From DATLZM01 sp035559315 (lineage in GTDB: Bacteria; Actinomycetota; UBA4738; HRBIN12): a stretch of DNA of 29,427 bases. The translations under genes were made by a program, and so were the position numbers. The stretch covers positions 1 to 29,427 of the forward strand of contig DATMBJ010000086.1 of the NCBI GenBank assembly GCA_035559315.1, written 5' to 3'. How positions within the stretch are numbered: the stretch's first letter is position 1; each line of letters begins with the position of its first letter. Below, piece by piece: positions 1-7,580 of the stretch. The notes below the pieces were generated by a model. The model was not told where the DNA came from. It was given only the letters and a program-made list of their open reading frames with translations, and ran no database searches.

Positions 1-915
1 CTGTCGGTCCGGGAGGGCACCGTGTTCGGCCTGCTCGGCCCCAACGGCGCGGGCAAGACCACGACGATCCGGGTGCTCTCGACCCTCCTCCGGCCCGACC
101 GGGGTCGGGCGTGGGTGGGCGGGCACGACGTGGTCCGGGACGCCGATCGGGTCCGGGGACTGATCGGGCTCACCGGCCAGTACGCGGCGGTGGACGAGCT
201 GCTCTCGGGGCGGGAGAACCTCTCGATGCTCGGCCGGCTCCTCGGGATGCGGGGGGCGGAGGCGCGCCGGCGCGCCGACGAGCTGCTCGAGGCCTTCGGG
301 CTCGCGGAGGCCGCCGGGAAGCTGGTGAAGACCTACTCCGGGGGCATGCGGCGCCGGTTGGACCTGGCGGCGAGCCTCGTGGGTCGGCCCCGCTTCCTCT
401 ACCTCGACGAGCCGACCACGGGGCTCGACCCGCGCAGCCGACTGGAGCTCTGGGGCATGATCCGGGGGCTCGTCGCCGACGGGACCACCGTGCTCCTCAC
501 CACCCAATACCTGGAGGAGGCGGACCGGTTGGCGGAGGAGGTCGTCGTGATCGACCACGGCCGGGTGATCGCGGCCGGCACCCCCCTGCACCTCAAGTCC
601 CGGATCGGGGGCCAGGTCCTCCAGGCCCGGCCAGCCGACCCCGCGGACCTGGGCGCCACCCGCGCGATCCTCGAGGCCTACGCGCGGGGGGCCGACGGCG
701 TCCACGCCGACGGGCAGCTCGTGGCCGTGCCGGTGACCGATCACTCGGTCCTCGGGCAGGCCATCCGTCGGCTCGACGACGCCGGCATCGCGGTCGAGGA
801 GATCTCCCTCCGGAGCCCGAGCCTGGACGAGGTGTTCCTCGCGCTCACCGGCCACCTGGCGGAGGAGGGCGAAGACGAGGGAGCCCGGGGGGGCTCGGAG
901 GGGAGGCGCCGATGA
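1..915 (+). CDS. DrrA-type ABC exporter ATP-binding protein (5' partial)
   Basis: ATPase subunit of an ABC-2 family exporter (daunorubicin-resistance DrrA type) that would power drug, lipid or polysaccharide export through the membrane protein encoded next. The frame is open from base 1, so the N-terminus lies outside the window; the GTG at 22 is internal, since residues before it (LSVREGT) belong to the fold. Visible motifs: Walker A GPNGAGKTT (about residues 13-21 of the visible part), signature YSGGMRRRLD, Walker B FLYLDEPTTGLD, a switch-region TTQYLEEAD, and a DrrA-like C-terminal domain ending SLDEVFLALTGH. Its stop overlaps the start of the permease gene by 4 nt (ATGA, 912-915), so the two are translationally coupled. 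The substrate cannot be told from sequence. Confidence 0.93.
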   Translation: MSVREGTVFGLLGPNGAGKTTTIRVLSTLLRPDRGRAWVGGHDVVRDADRVRGLIGLTGQYAAVDELLSGRENLSMLGRLLGMRGAEARRRADELLEAFGLAEAAGKLVKTYSGGMRRRLDLAASLVGRPRFLYLDEPTTGLDPRSRLELWGMIRGLVADGTTVLLTTQYLEEADRLAEEVVVIDHGRVIAAGTPLHLKSRIGGQVLQARPADPADLGATRAILEAYARGADGVHADGQLVAVPVTDHSVLGQAIRRLDDAGIAVEEISLRSPSLDEVFLALTGHLAEEGEDEGARGGSEGRRR

Positions 916-1694
916 CCGCCGCGGCCGCAGCGCAAGGGGCGGGCGTCCTGCGGAACACGCTCACGATCGCGCGGAGGAACCTCCTCCATATCCGCTCGGA
1001 TCCCGAGCAGCTCGTGGGGATGACGATCCAGCCCCTGATGTTCCTCGTGCTGTTCGTGTACGTGTTCGGCGGGGCCATCGCGGGGTCGAGCCGCGAGTAC
1101 CTGCGGTTCGCGCTCCCTGGCATCCTGGTCCAGGGCACGGCCTTCACGCCGTTCACCACGGCCCTCGGCCTCCACAAGGACTTCCAGCAGGGGCTGATCG
1201 ACCGGTTCCGCTCGCTGCCCATGGCGAGGTCGGCGGTGATCGGAGGGAGGATCGCGGCGGACGCCGTGCGGGTGATCTGGGGGATCGCGGTCCTCACCCT
1301 GTTCGGCGTGCTGCTCGGGTTCCGCTTCGGCGGCGGCCCGGCCGGGGCGTTGGGCGCGTTCGCGCTCGTCACGGCGTTCGGGGTCACGATGTGCTGGCCG
1401 ATGGCGTTCATCGGCGTCTCGGCCGGGAGCCCGGAGGCCGTGAACACCTGGGGGTTCATGGTCATCCTCCCCCTCACGTTCGCGAGTTCCGCGTTCGCCG
1501 CCCCCGAGACGATGCCCGGTTGGCTCCGGGCCTTCGCCGAGGTGAACCCGATCACCCAGGTGATCGACGCCACGCGCGGGCTCATGCTCGGCGGACCGGT
1601 CGGGGGTCCCCTGGCGCGGTCCCTCCTCTGGCTCGCCGCCATCCAGGCGGTGTTCGCGCCGCTCGCGATCGCGCGCTATCGGGGGAGGACCTGA
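912..1694 (+). CDS. ABC-2 type exporter permease (DrrB-like)
   Basis: Integral membrane partner of the preceding ATPase, 260 aa. The N-terminal stretch to about residue 25 is cytoplasmic, with RRNLLHIRSDPEQL typical of ABC-2 permeases. It is followed by about six hydrophobic segments, including IQPLMFLVLFVYVFGGAI, GIAVLTLFGVLLGFRFGG and ALVTAFGVTMCWPMAFIGV. The late motif MPGWLRAFAEVNPITQVIDA is the conserved DrrB/ABC-2 signature before the last membrane helix. The ATG at 912 overlaps the stop of the ATPase gene. Family and pairing are clear. Export of a hydrophobic compound is inferred from the family only. Confidence 0.93.
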   Translation: MTAAAAAQGAGVLRNTLTIARRNLLHIRSDPEQLVGMTIQPLMFLVLFVYVFGGAIAGSSREYLRFALPGILVQGTAFTPFTTALGLHKDFQQGLIDRFRSLPMARSAVIGGRIAADAVRVIWGIAVLTLFGVLLGFRFGGGPAGALGAFALVTAFGVTMCWPMAFIGVSAGSPEAVNTWGFMVILPLTFASSAFAAPETMPGWLRAFAEVNPITQVIDATRGLMLGGPVGGPLARSLLWLAAIQAVFAPLAIARYRGRT

Positions 1695-1737
1695 CCGGGC
1701 GGGCTCGCCGCGCCGCGGAGGCGGAGCGGGGCATCCG

Positions 1738-1750
1738 TATACTCCCCGCC
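1738..1750 (+). promoter_or_regulatory. -10 box of a leaderless promoter for the M20 peptidase
   Basis: TATACT (1738-1743) is followed by 7 nt and then the GTG start at 1751, with no Shine-Dalgarno sequence in between. Actinobacterial TANNNT boxes lie about 6-7 nt before the transcription start, so the message would begin at or next to the start codon. No clear -35 box is seen. Confidence 0.55.
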
Positions 1751-2926
1751 GTGGATCCCCGGGAGCTCGCCCGTGTCCTGGAACGCCGGTTCGACGAGTA
1801 CGTCGAGGCGCTCCGGGAGCTCGTGGACATCGACTCCGGCTCCTTCACCCCGGAGGGCGTCAACGCGGTCGCCGACCGCTGCCAGCGCCGGTTCGAGGAG
1901 GGCGGGTGGAAGGTGGACCGGATCCCGCACCGGCCGGCGGAGGGCGAGCCGCTGCTCGGCGACCTCCTGGTCGGGCGGCTCGAGGGGTCGGGCGGCGCCC
2001 GGATCCTCATGATCGGCCACATGGACACGGTGTTCGACCCGGGAACCGCGGCCCAGCGCCCGTTCACGGTCGAGGACGGGATCGCCCGCGGCCCGGGGGT
2101 CTCGGACATGAAGGGCGGGCTGCTGGCCGGGTTCTTCGCGGTCGAGGCGCTCCGGGAGCTCGGCTTCGACGGCTTCGGGCGGATCACCTACGTCTGCAAC
2201 CCCGACGAGGAGATCGGCTCGCCGTTCTCGCGTGCGACCATCGCCGAGCTCGCGCGGACCGAGGCCGACGCGGCCTTCGTGCTGGAGAGCGCGCGGGCGA
2301 ACGGCGACATCGTCTCGGCCCGCAAGGGCGTGACCGACTTCCGGATCGAGGTCCTGGGGCGGGCGGCGCACGCCGGCGTGGAGCCGGAGAAGGGGCGGAG
2401 CGCGATCCTGGAGGCTGCCCACAAGGTCGTGGCCCTCCAGGCGCTGAACGGGCGGTGGCCCGGGGTCACGGTGAACGTCGGGGTGATCCGCGGCGGGACC
2501 CGGACCAACGTGGTCCCCGAGCGGTGCGAGCTCCACGTCGACCTGCGCTCTCCGGCGGAGGAGACCCTGGCGGCGGCGGAGGAGGAGATCCGCCGGCTCT
2601 GCGGCGAGACCGTGGTCCCCGACGTGACGGTCCGGGTCGAGGGCTACGGCTGGCACCGCCCGATGGAGAGGACCGAGGGCACCGCGCGGCTCGTGGAGGT
2701 GGCGAAGGGGGTCGCCCGGGAGCTGGGCTTCGAGCTCCGCGACGCCGCGACCGGTGGCGCCTCGGACGCGAACACGACCGCGGCGGCCGGCGTGCCGACG
2801 CTCGACGGCCTGGGCCCGGTGGGCGGCGACGACCATTCCCCCGCGGAGTGGCTCGACCTCACGTCGGTCGTGCCCCGCACGGCCCTCCTGGCCGGCCTGA
2901 TCGCGCGGACCGCGCAGGGCCGGTAG
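1751..2926 (+). CDS. M20-family metallopeptidase (glutamate carboxypeptidase-like)
   Basis: Cytoplasmic zinc peptidase or amidohydrolase of the M20A/CPG2-ArgE-DapE group, 391 aa. Metal and catalytic motifs are in order: GHMDTV (His90, Asp92), GVSDMKGG (bridging Asp119), NPDEEIGS (catalytic Glu153, ligand Glu154), FVLESAR (Glu ligand) and a C-terminal GGDDHSPAEW (His ligand). The dimerisation domain, about residues 185-300, starts near GVTDFRIEVLGRAAHAG. The GTG at 1751 is chosen because family similarity begins there and a -10 box sits 7 nt upstream; the open frame continues upstream only through the permease region. The peptide or acyl-amino-acid substrate is unknown. The next gene follows after 9 nt. 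Confidence 0.93.
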   Translation: MDPRELARVLERRFDEYVEALRELVDIDSGSFTPEGVNAVADRCQRRFEEGGWKVDRIPHRPAEGEPLLGDLLVGRLEGSGGARILMIGHMDTVFDPGTAAQRPFTVEDGIARGPGVSDMKGGLLAGFFAVEALRELGFDGFGRITYVCNPDEEIGSPFSRATIAELARTEADAAFVLESARANGDIVSARKGVTDFRIEVLGRAAHAGVEPEKGRSAILEAAHKVVALQALNGRWPGVTVNVGVIRGGTRTNVVPERCELHVDLRSPAEETLAAAEEEIRRLCGETVVPDVTVRVEGYGWHRPMERTEGTARLVEVAKGVARELGFELRDAATGGASDANTTAAAGVPTLDGLGPVGGDDHSPAEWLDLTSVVPRTALLAGLIARTAQGR

Positions 2927-2935
2927 GGGAGGGCG

Positions 2936-3382
2936 GTGGCGGCGGATCGGTCCTACGTCGGGGAGAACGCCCGGGAGCTGGCGCGGATGCGCTCCCTGGT
3001 GGCCCGGCTCGGGGAGGAGGAGCTCCGCAGGCCGGTGAACCCGCACTGAACGGTGGCCGGGGTGCTGGGGCACGTCGCCTTCTGGGACGGGAGGGCCCTG
3101 GCCCTGGCCCGGAAGCTCGAGCGGGGCGAGCCGTTCACGCCGTCCGACGTCGAGCCGGAGGACGTGGACTGGATCAACGACGCCTCCCGGCCCCTGATCC
3201 GTGCCATCCCGGTGACGGAGGACGCCCGGCTGGCCGTGGCCATCGCCGAGGAGACCGACGCGGCGGTGGCGGCGCTTCCGCCCGAGCGGGTGTGGCCGAA
3301 CGACCCCGACAGCCCGATCAACCCGCTGCGGGCGACCCACCGACGCGAGCACCTCGACGAGATCGAGGCCGCCCTGGGGTGA
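2936..3382 (+). pseudogene. DinB/maleylpyruvate-isomerase-N-like protein interrupted by in-frame TGA
   Basis: One reading frame from the GTG at 2936 (preceded by GGGGAGGG, 9 nt after the M20 stop) to 3382 encodes a DinB-superfamily four-helix protein of about 148 aa. It is interrupted at 3047-3049 by TGA. The flanking residues read VNPH-stop-TVAGVLGHVAFWD; the family normally has Trp at this point (HWTVA), so a single TGG-to-TGA change explains the break. Both sides stay in one frame and match the family. Downstream translation could restart at the GTG at 3053, giving 109 aa without the first helix and its likely metal-binding His. This is either a recent pseudogene or a base-call error. TGA acts as a true stop elsewhere in the window, so recoding is unlikely. 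Confidence 0.6.
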
Positions 3383-3466
3383 ACGCCGAGAGCCCCCTCC
3401 ACCTCGCACGGTCGCCCTCGACGCCATCCCTTCCGGTCGAGAGGTGCGGCCGTCGCGCACGGGCGA

Positions 3467-3472
3467 TAGGGT
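3467..3472 (+). promoter_or_regulatory. possible -10 box for the VOC gene
   Basis: TAGGGT fits the TANNNT -10 consensus and lies 30 nt before the ATG at 3503, inside the 120-nt gap after the DinB-like gene. No convincing -35 box is visible. Confidence 0.3.
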
Positions 3473-3502
3473 GGGGGTCGGCCCGGAGGGGGGAGGTCGG
3501 TG

Positions 3503-3886
3503 ATGGACAGGGTGGTGCACTTCGAGATCCCGGCGGACGACGTGGTGAGGGCCAAAGCGTTCTACGGCTCGGTCTTCGGGTGGGAACTGCAGGATCTCGA
3601 GATGCCCGGCGGCACCTACACGATCGCTCGTACGGTGCCCGTCGATGAGCGGCAGATGCCCACGGAGCCCGGGGCCATCAACGGCGGTCTGATGCGGCGC
3701 TCGACCGACGTCCCGCACCCGGTGATCACGATCGCGGTGGAGGCGATCGACGCGGCCCTGGAGGAGATCGAGGCCGGTGGCGGCCGCGTGGTCACGCCCC
3801 GCACGGAGGTCCCGAACATGGGATGGTTCGCCTACTTCGAGGACCCCGAGGGGAACACACTGGGGCTCTGGGAGAGCGCGATCTGA
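3503..3886 (+). CDS. VOC (glyoxalase/bleomycin-resistance fold) family protein
   Basis: Small cytoplasmic protein of 127 aa with two beta-alpha-beta-beta-beta modules. The first begins VVHFEIPADDVVRAKAFYGSVFGWE (residues 3 onward) and the second begins HPVITIAVEAIDAALEEIEAGGG; it ends FEDPEGNTLGLWE, the usual VOC C-terminal strand with a potential metal-ligand Glu. This subgroup of VOC proteins is mostly uncharacterised. The ATG at 3503 is preferred over the GTG at 3500 because GGGAGG (3491-3496) lies 6 nt upstream of it. It stands alone, after the DinB-like gene and convergent with the HisI-like gene. No specific reaction can be assigned. Confidence 0.88.
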   Translation: MDRVVHFEIPADDVVRAKAFYGSVFGWELQDLEMPGGTYTIARTVPVDERQMPTEPGAINGGLMRRSTDVPHPVITIAVEAIDAALEEIEAGGGRVVTPRTEVPNMGWFAYFEDPEGNTLGLWESAI

Positions 3887-3898
3887 CCCTGAGCCCTT

Positions 3899-3923
3899 GG
3901 GGAGAGCGGGTCAGCCGCTCCCC
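3899..3923 (+). terminator. possible hairpin between convergent genes
   Basis: GGGGAG (3899-3904) can pair with CTCCCC (3918-3923), and CGG (3907-3909) with CCG (3915-3917), leaving a 2-nt bulge and a 5-nt loop. It begins 12 nt after the VOC stop in a 195-nt gap between convergent genes. There is no T-run, so it is only a tentative terminator. The rest of the gap (3924-4081) holds one short GGGAC-TCG-GTCCC hairpin at 4023-4035 and no recognisable gene. Confidence 0.35.
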
Positions 3924-4081
3924 CGGGCCACGACGACCCTCCGGCATCGCGCGCAGGCGCGGACCTGTGCGGGATGCCGGCCGAGGGCGAGGGCCGCAGG
4001 GGGCCTGCGCTCGAAGCACCGGGGGACTCGGTCCCGTACCCGGCCGCGGCCGCCGAGGGACCGACCGCGGCGGGCCGCCCC

Positions 4082-4408
4082 TCACCCTGAGGGCAGGAGC
4101 CGGTTCGAGAAGCACGTGGGGTTGCCCAGGTGGCAGACGGCTCGCCCGGCGGCGTCGACCACGGCGAGGAGGCTGTCGCCCATGCAGTTGCCCCGCAGGT
4201 CGAGCACCTCGTACCCGCCGCCCGTCCGCCCCGCGAGCCAGAACGTGCGGCGGGAGCGGCTCCAGAGCCAGGTGGAGCGGTCCTTCACGGTGAGCTCGAA
4301 GCCCTCCCGGGTCATGTACTGGATCATGAGGGCTCGACCCGTGGAAGCGTCCTGGAGCACCACCGGGAGGTAGTCGAACTCGTCCCACTTGAGCGGCAGC
4401 GGTGGCAT
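4082..4408 (-). CDS. HisI-like (phosphoribosyl-AMP cyclohydrolase fold) protein with altered metal site
   Basis: 108-aa homologue of HisI, which opens the purine ring of phosphoribosyl-AMP in histidine synthesis. Matching stretches are LPVVLQDASTGRALM (residues 14-28), YMTREGFELT, WSRSRRTFW and CHLGNPTCF (Cys92 and Cys99). In HisI the D-C-D-x-D motif supplies metal-binding aspartates and one zinc-binding Cys. Here it reads NCMGD (74-78), so the Cys and last Asp remain but two Asp residues are Asn and Met; the usual SGH upstream is GGY. The zinc cysteines are therefore kept while the second metal site looks broken. No other his gene is nearby. The ATG at 4408 follows a near-perfect AAGGAGGTG. 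It may be a paralogue with a new role; classical HisI activity is doubtful. Confidence 0.75.
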   Translation of the reverse strand: MPPLPLKWDEFDYLPVVLQDASTGRALMIQYMTREGFELTVKDRSTWLWSRSRRTFWLAGRTGGGYEVLDLRGNCMGDSLLAVVDAAGRAVCHLGNPTCFSNRLLPSG

Positions 4409-4410
4409 GG

Positions 4411-4420
4411 CACCTCCTTC
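4411..4420 (-). promoter_or_regulatory. strong ribosome binding site of the HisI-like gene
   Basis: On the minus strand GAAGGAGGTG ends 2 nt before the ATG at 4408. It is one of the closest matches to the consensus Shine-Dalgarno sequence in the window and fixes the start. The rest of the 4409-4595 gap between this gene and the divergent kinase holds a TACCAT -10-like box at 4565-4570 and no gene. Confidence 0.6.
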
Positions 4421-4595
4421 CCGTTCCGAGACGGATGGTGGCAGGTCGGCGCCCCTCGTGAGCGTGGCAGCTCGAGCGGGCGATGCTCGAGACGCGGGAG
4501 CTCATGGAGCGGGCCGCGCGGCTGGCGCGGGTTCTGGGCCTCGCTCGCCCGGACCGTCCTCCGGTACCATCGCCTCCCCCTAAGGCGAACGGGCG

Positions 4596-5801
4596 ATGCA
4601 CTCGATCGAAGCGGAGAACCGGCTCCTGCGCCGGGCCATCGAGGCCATCACCTCGAGCGTGGACCTGGACGCGGTCCTGCGGGCCTCGGTCGACCTCGTG
4701 ACCGAGGCGACGGGGGGTGATGTCTGCTTCCTGCACCTCTGGGACGAGGAGGGGCAGTGCCTGGTGCTGCGGGCGGCGTCCGCCGGGTTCGAGGAGGCGG
4801 TGGGGAGGGTCCGCCTCCGGCTCGAGGAGGGCGTGGCGGGGTGGGTGGCCGCCCACCGCGACATCGTCGTGATCCCCGAGGACAAGTGGGCGGACCCCCG
4901 GTACAAGTACATCCCCGAGCTCCGCGGCGAGCTCTTCACCTCGCTCTTGTCGGTCCCCATCGTCTCCCCGACGGGCGGGCTGATCGGCGTGTTCAACGTC
5001 CACTCCCGGCGGGCCCACGCGTTCTCCGAGCAGGACGTGGGGTTCCTCCGGCTGACCGCGTCCCTCGTCGCGGGGGCCATCGAGCACACGAGCCTCTTCG
5101 CGCGCCTGGCCGAGAAGGAGCGGGCGCTCGAGGACCTCATGCGGCGGACGATCGAGGCGCAGGAGGAGGAGCGCCGTCGGGTGGCGACCGAGATCCACGA
5201 CGGGGTCACCCAGCAGCTGGTCTCGGTCTGGTACCGGCTCCAGGCCGCCCGGCGCGCGGTGCGGTCGGCCCCTGAACGCGCCGAGCGGGAGCTCGCCACC
5301 GCGCAGGGGCTCGTCGACGAGGCGCTCGAGGACGCCCGCGTGGCCATCCACGACCTCCGCCCCACGGTCCTCGACGACCTGGGGCTGGTGCCGAGCCTGC
5401 GGGCCCTCGCGCTGCGGCAGCTCGAGGGCGAGGTGGAGCTGGAGCTGGACCTGGAGGAGGGACTGGTCCTGCCGCCCCACCACGAGGTGGCGCTGTACCG
5501 GATCACGCAGGAGGCCGTGAACAACGTCCGCAAGCACGCCGAGGCCCGGCGGGTGCGGGTCTCGCTGCGGGGCGAGGAGGGGGACGAGGTCGTGCTGGTC
5601 GTCGAGGACGACGGGCGGGGGTTCGAACGAGGCGCGACCGAGAAGGCCGGCCCCCGCGTGTCGTTCGGGCTCCAGGGGATGGCGGAACGGGCGGCGCTCG
5701 CCGGCGGGGTCCTGACCGTGGACAGCGCACCGGGGAAGGGCACCCGGCTGGAGGTCCGGATCCCCCGGCAGCTCGCCGGGGCCTCGGAGGACCGGCGGTG
5801 A
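4596..5801 (+). CDS. Cytoplasmic GAF-domain sensor histidine kinase (NarL/DesK type)
   Basis: 401-aa soluble sensor kinase. Residues 1-20 form a short helix, about 20-165 a GAF sensor domain (ATGGDVCFLHLWDEEG, GVAGWVAAHRD, LLSVPIV, GLIGVFNVHS), and about 170-275 the HisKA_3 dimerisation domain. The phospho-acceptor is His201 in EIHDGVTQQ. The HATPase domain shows an N-box (ITQEAVNNVRKHAEA) and G-boxes (EDDGRGF, FGLQGMAERAAL, PGKGTRLEV). No transmembrane segment is present, so the signal is intracellular. The ATG at 4596 is forced, because an in-frame TAA lies at 4581; AAGGCG is 8 nt upstream. Its stop overlaps the response-regulator start (GTGA, 5798-5801), making a coupled two-component pair. 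The GAF ligand is unknown. Confidence 0.94.
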   Translation: MHSIEAENRLLRRAIEAITSSVDLDAVLRASVDLVTEATGGDVCFLHLWDEEGQCLVLRAASAGFEEAVGRVRLRLEEGVAGWVAAHRDIVVIPEDKWADPRYKYIPELRGELFTSLLSVPIVSPTGGLIGVFNVHSRRAHAFSEQDVGFLRLTASLVAGAIEHTSLFARLAEKERALEDLMRRTIEAQEEERRRVATEIHDGVTQQLVSVWYRLQAARRAVRSAPERAERELATAQGLVDEALEDARVAIHDLRPTVLDDLGLVPSLRALALRQLEGEVELELDLEEGLVLPPHHEVALYRITQEAVNNVRKHAEARRVRVSLRGEEGDEVVLVVEDDGRGFERGATEKAGPRVSFGLQGMAERAALAGGVLTVDSAPGKGTRLEVRIPRQLAGASEDRR

Positions 5802-6451
5802 GCGCGCCGATCCGCGTCCTCGTGGTGGACGACCACCGGATCGTCCGGGAGGGGCTCCGGGCCATGCTCATCGACGTGCCCGAGATCGAGATCGTCGGCG
5901 AGGCCGAGGACGCGGAGGGCGCGCTCCGCCTGATCGAGCGGGAGCGGCCGCACGTGGTCCTGCTCGACCTCCGCCTCCGCCGCACGAGCGGGCTCGACGC
6001 CTGTCGCCAGATCACCGAGCGCCACCCCGACGTGCACGTGGTGTTCCTCACGGTCTACGAGGACGAGCAGTACATCTTCGAGGCGCTCCGGGCCGGCGCC
6101 CGCGGCTACATGCTGAAGAAGGCGACCCCGGAGGACCTGGTCCGGGTGCTCCAGAGCATCCAGGAGGGGGAGGTGGTGATCGACCCCTCCCTCGGGGGGC
6201 GGATCGCGCTCCGGAGCGCGGCCCTCCGCCCCGGGGCGGGCTGGCCGGGGGCGCATCGGGGGCTCACGCAACGGGAGAGCGAGGTCCTCCAACACCTCGC
6301 CAAGGGCCTGGACAACCGGAGCATCGGGCGGGCCCTGTACATCAGCGAGGACACCGTGAAGTCCCACGTGAAGGCGATCCTCCGGAAGCTCGGGGCGCGG
6401 GACCGGGCGCACGCGGTCTCGATCGCGCTCCGGGAGGGCCTGGTCCGCTGA
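5798..6451 (+). CDS. LuxR/NarL-family response regulator
   Basis: 217-aa response regulator, the obvious partner of the overlapping GAF kinase. The receiver domain (residues 5-120) has the acidic pair DD (11-12), the phosphorylated Asp57 in VVLLDLRL, the switch Thr in VFLTVYED and the conserved Lys in GYMLKKATPED. The C-terminal LuxR-type helix-turn-helix runs from LTQRESEVLQHLAKG through SEDTVKSHVKAILRKLGA, the DNA-recognition region. It begins with GTG at 5798 inside the kinase stop codon. Phosphorylation by the kinase would switch DNA binding; the targets are not visible here. The following 69 nt to the convergent phosphoribulokinase gene show no clear terminator. Confidence 0.95.
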   Translation: MSAPIRVLVVDDHRIVREGLRAMLIDVPEIEIVGEAEDAEGALRLIERERPHVVLLDLRLRRTSGLDACRQITERHPDVHVVFLTVYEDEQYIFEALRAGARGYMLKKATPEDLVRVLQSIQEGEVVIDPSLGGRIALRSAALRPGAGWPGAHRGLTQRESEVLQHLAKGLDNRSIGRALYISEDTVKSHVKAILRKLGARDRAHAVSIALREGLVR

Positions 6452-6520
6452 CCCGTCCCGTCGCCGTCCCGGCCCGATCGCCGGTCCTCGGCCGCCGGCG
6501 GGGCCCTCCGCGGCTCCCGA

Positions 6521-7465
6521 TCAGCCCCCGCGGTGGGCGGCGAGGAGCTGGGTCACGACCAGGAGCTGGGTGAGCGCGAGCGTCTCGCTCCGCCTGGGCT
6601 CCGCGCCGTCGAGGTAGCGGCCGATCCGGTCGCGGTGGACCGCCGCGTCGGGGTCAGCGTGGTGCCACAGCGCCTCCTCGACCGCCGCCGCGATCTCGGG
6701 CGGGCAGCCCCCGTCGATCTCGAGGACGTCGGCCGGGCGCCCGTGGTCCCGCTCGAGCCGCAACCGGATCGGCCCGCCGTCCCGCCCGGCCGGCCCGACG
6801 ATGGCCTCGAGGTCGGGGTGGGGCAGGGTCGGGCGGAGCACGACCCGCGCGTCGAGGTGGCCGTTGGAGGCCGAGCGGTCCCGATGGAAGCGGATCACGA
6901 TGTCGGCCTCACGGCGCTGGGGGCGGATGAAGGCCGCCGCGTCGGGCTCCCGGCGACGGAGCTCGGCGAGGACCTCCTCCGGTGCGTAGCCGCGCTTCGC
7001 GCAGTCCCGGCGGAGCTTCCACTCCCGGCGGAGGTCCTCCTCGGGGTCCAGGTAGACCTTCACGTCGATCGCCTGGCGCATCGCCTTCGTGTGGAGCGGG
7101 AGGAGCCCCTCCACGACCACGAACTCGGCGGGCTCCACGTACACCGGCGGGGCGAAGGTCCCGGTCGAGTGGTCGTACACGGGCTTGAGGATCGGCTCGC
7201 CGGCCGCGAGCAGACGGAGGTGCTGCTCGATGACGTCGATGTAGTTGCAGTCCGGGTGCAGGGGCGTGATCCCGAGCTCGGCCCGGGCCCTCCGGTCGTA
7301 GCGGTGGTAGTCGTCGGTGCACACGCGGGTGACGCGGTCGGGGCCGAGGACCTCCTCGATCCCGCGCGCGAGCGTCGTCTTGCCCGCCGCGCTGTCCCCC
7401 GCGATCGCGAGGAGCACGGGGCGGCGGGGGCGGGCACGGAACGGCGGCCACCTCCCGTCGGCCAT
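6521..7465 (-). CDS. prk: Phosphoribulokinase (class II-like)
   Basis: Phosphorylates ribulose 5-phosphate to ribulose 1,5-bisphosphate, the RuBisCO substrate, in the cytoplasm; 314 aa. Walker A is GDSAAGKTT (residues 23-31). The family stretch then runs TDDYHRYDRRARAELGI, NYIDVIEQHL, KPVYDHSTG, FVVVEGLLPLHT, VYLDPEEDLRREWKLRRD and FIRPQRREADIVI. This order matches the plant/cyanobacterial (class II) kinases better than the proteobacterial CbbP type. The C-terminal 80 residues are less conserved. The gene diverges from the transaldolase-transketolase-GAPDH operon and lies in the same island as RuBisCO, which removes doubt over phosphoribulokinase versus uridine kinase. The ATG at 7465 has no Shine-Dalgarno but a -10 box 6 nt upstream. 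Confidence 0.93.
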   Translation of the reverse strand: MADGRWPPFRARPRRPVLLAIAGDSAAGKTTLARGIEEVLGPDRVTRVCTDDYHRYDRRARAELGITPLHPDCNYIDVIEQHLRLLAAGEPILKPVYDHSTGTFAPPVYVEPAEFVVVEGLLPLHTKAMRQAIDVKVYLDPEEDLRREWKLRRDCAKRGYAPEEVLAELRRREPDAAAFIRPQRREADIVIRFHRDRSASNGHLDARVVLRPTLPHPDLEAIVGPAGRDGGPIRLRLERDHGRPADVLEIDGGCPPEIAAAVEEALWHHADPDAAVHRDRIGRYLDGAEPRRSETLALTQLLVVTQLLAAHRGG

Positions 7466-7477
7466 GCGCGGAGCCTA
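7466..7477 (-). promoter_or_regulatory. -10 box of a leaderless promoter for phosphoribulokinase
   Basis: On the minus strand TAGGCT (7477 to 7472) is followed by six bases and the ATG at 7465, with no Shine-Dalgarno sequence. This is the layout expected of an actinobacterial leaderless message. Confidence 0.5.
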
Positions 7478-7545
7478 GGCGCCGGGCCGCCGGCCGGTGA
7501 AGCCCCGTCGGGAGGGGAGCCGGGTGGAGCCCTCGCTCCCCCGGG

Positions 7546-7575
7546 GGGGTGAGGCGGCCCCCCGCTGGGGTGAGG
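7546..7575. repeat. direct repeat GGGGTGAGG in the prk-tal intergenic region
   Basis: GGGGTGAGG occurs at 7546-7554 and again at 7567-7575, 21 bp apart (two helical turns), so both copies face the same side of the DNA. It lies in the 200-bp region between the divergent prk and tal genes and could be a regulator site, but the region is G-rich and chance is possible. No other element except the palindrome at 7581-7594 is evident in this gap. Confidence 0.35.
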
Positions 7576-7580
7576 GGAGC

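Noticed and set aside
2936..3382. TGA read as Trp (code change)
   Set aside because: TGA ends most genes here, including many ATGA/GTGA overlaps, so it is a true stop in this organism.
3924..4081. Possible small RNA or terminator with hairpin 4023-4035
   Set aside because: The stem is only 5 bp with no T-run or promoter; GC-rich sequence gives such hairpins by chance.
4483..4701. Small plus-strand frame starting ATG at 4483
   Set aside because: The first 25 residues look protein-like, but it has no ribosome site and runs into the kinase gene in another frame with Arg/Pro-rich content.
6452..6520. Terminator between the response regulator and prk
   Set aside because: GC-rich but with no well-formed stem followed by T residues.
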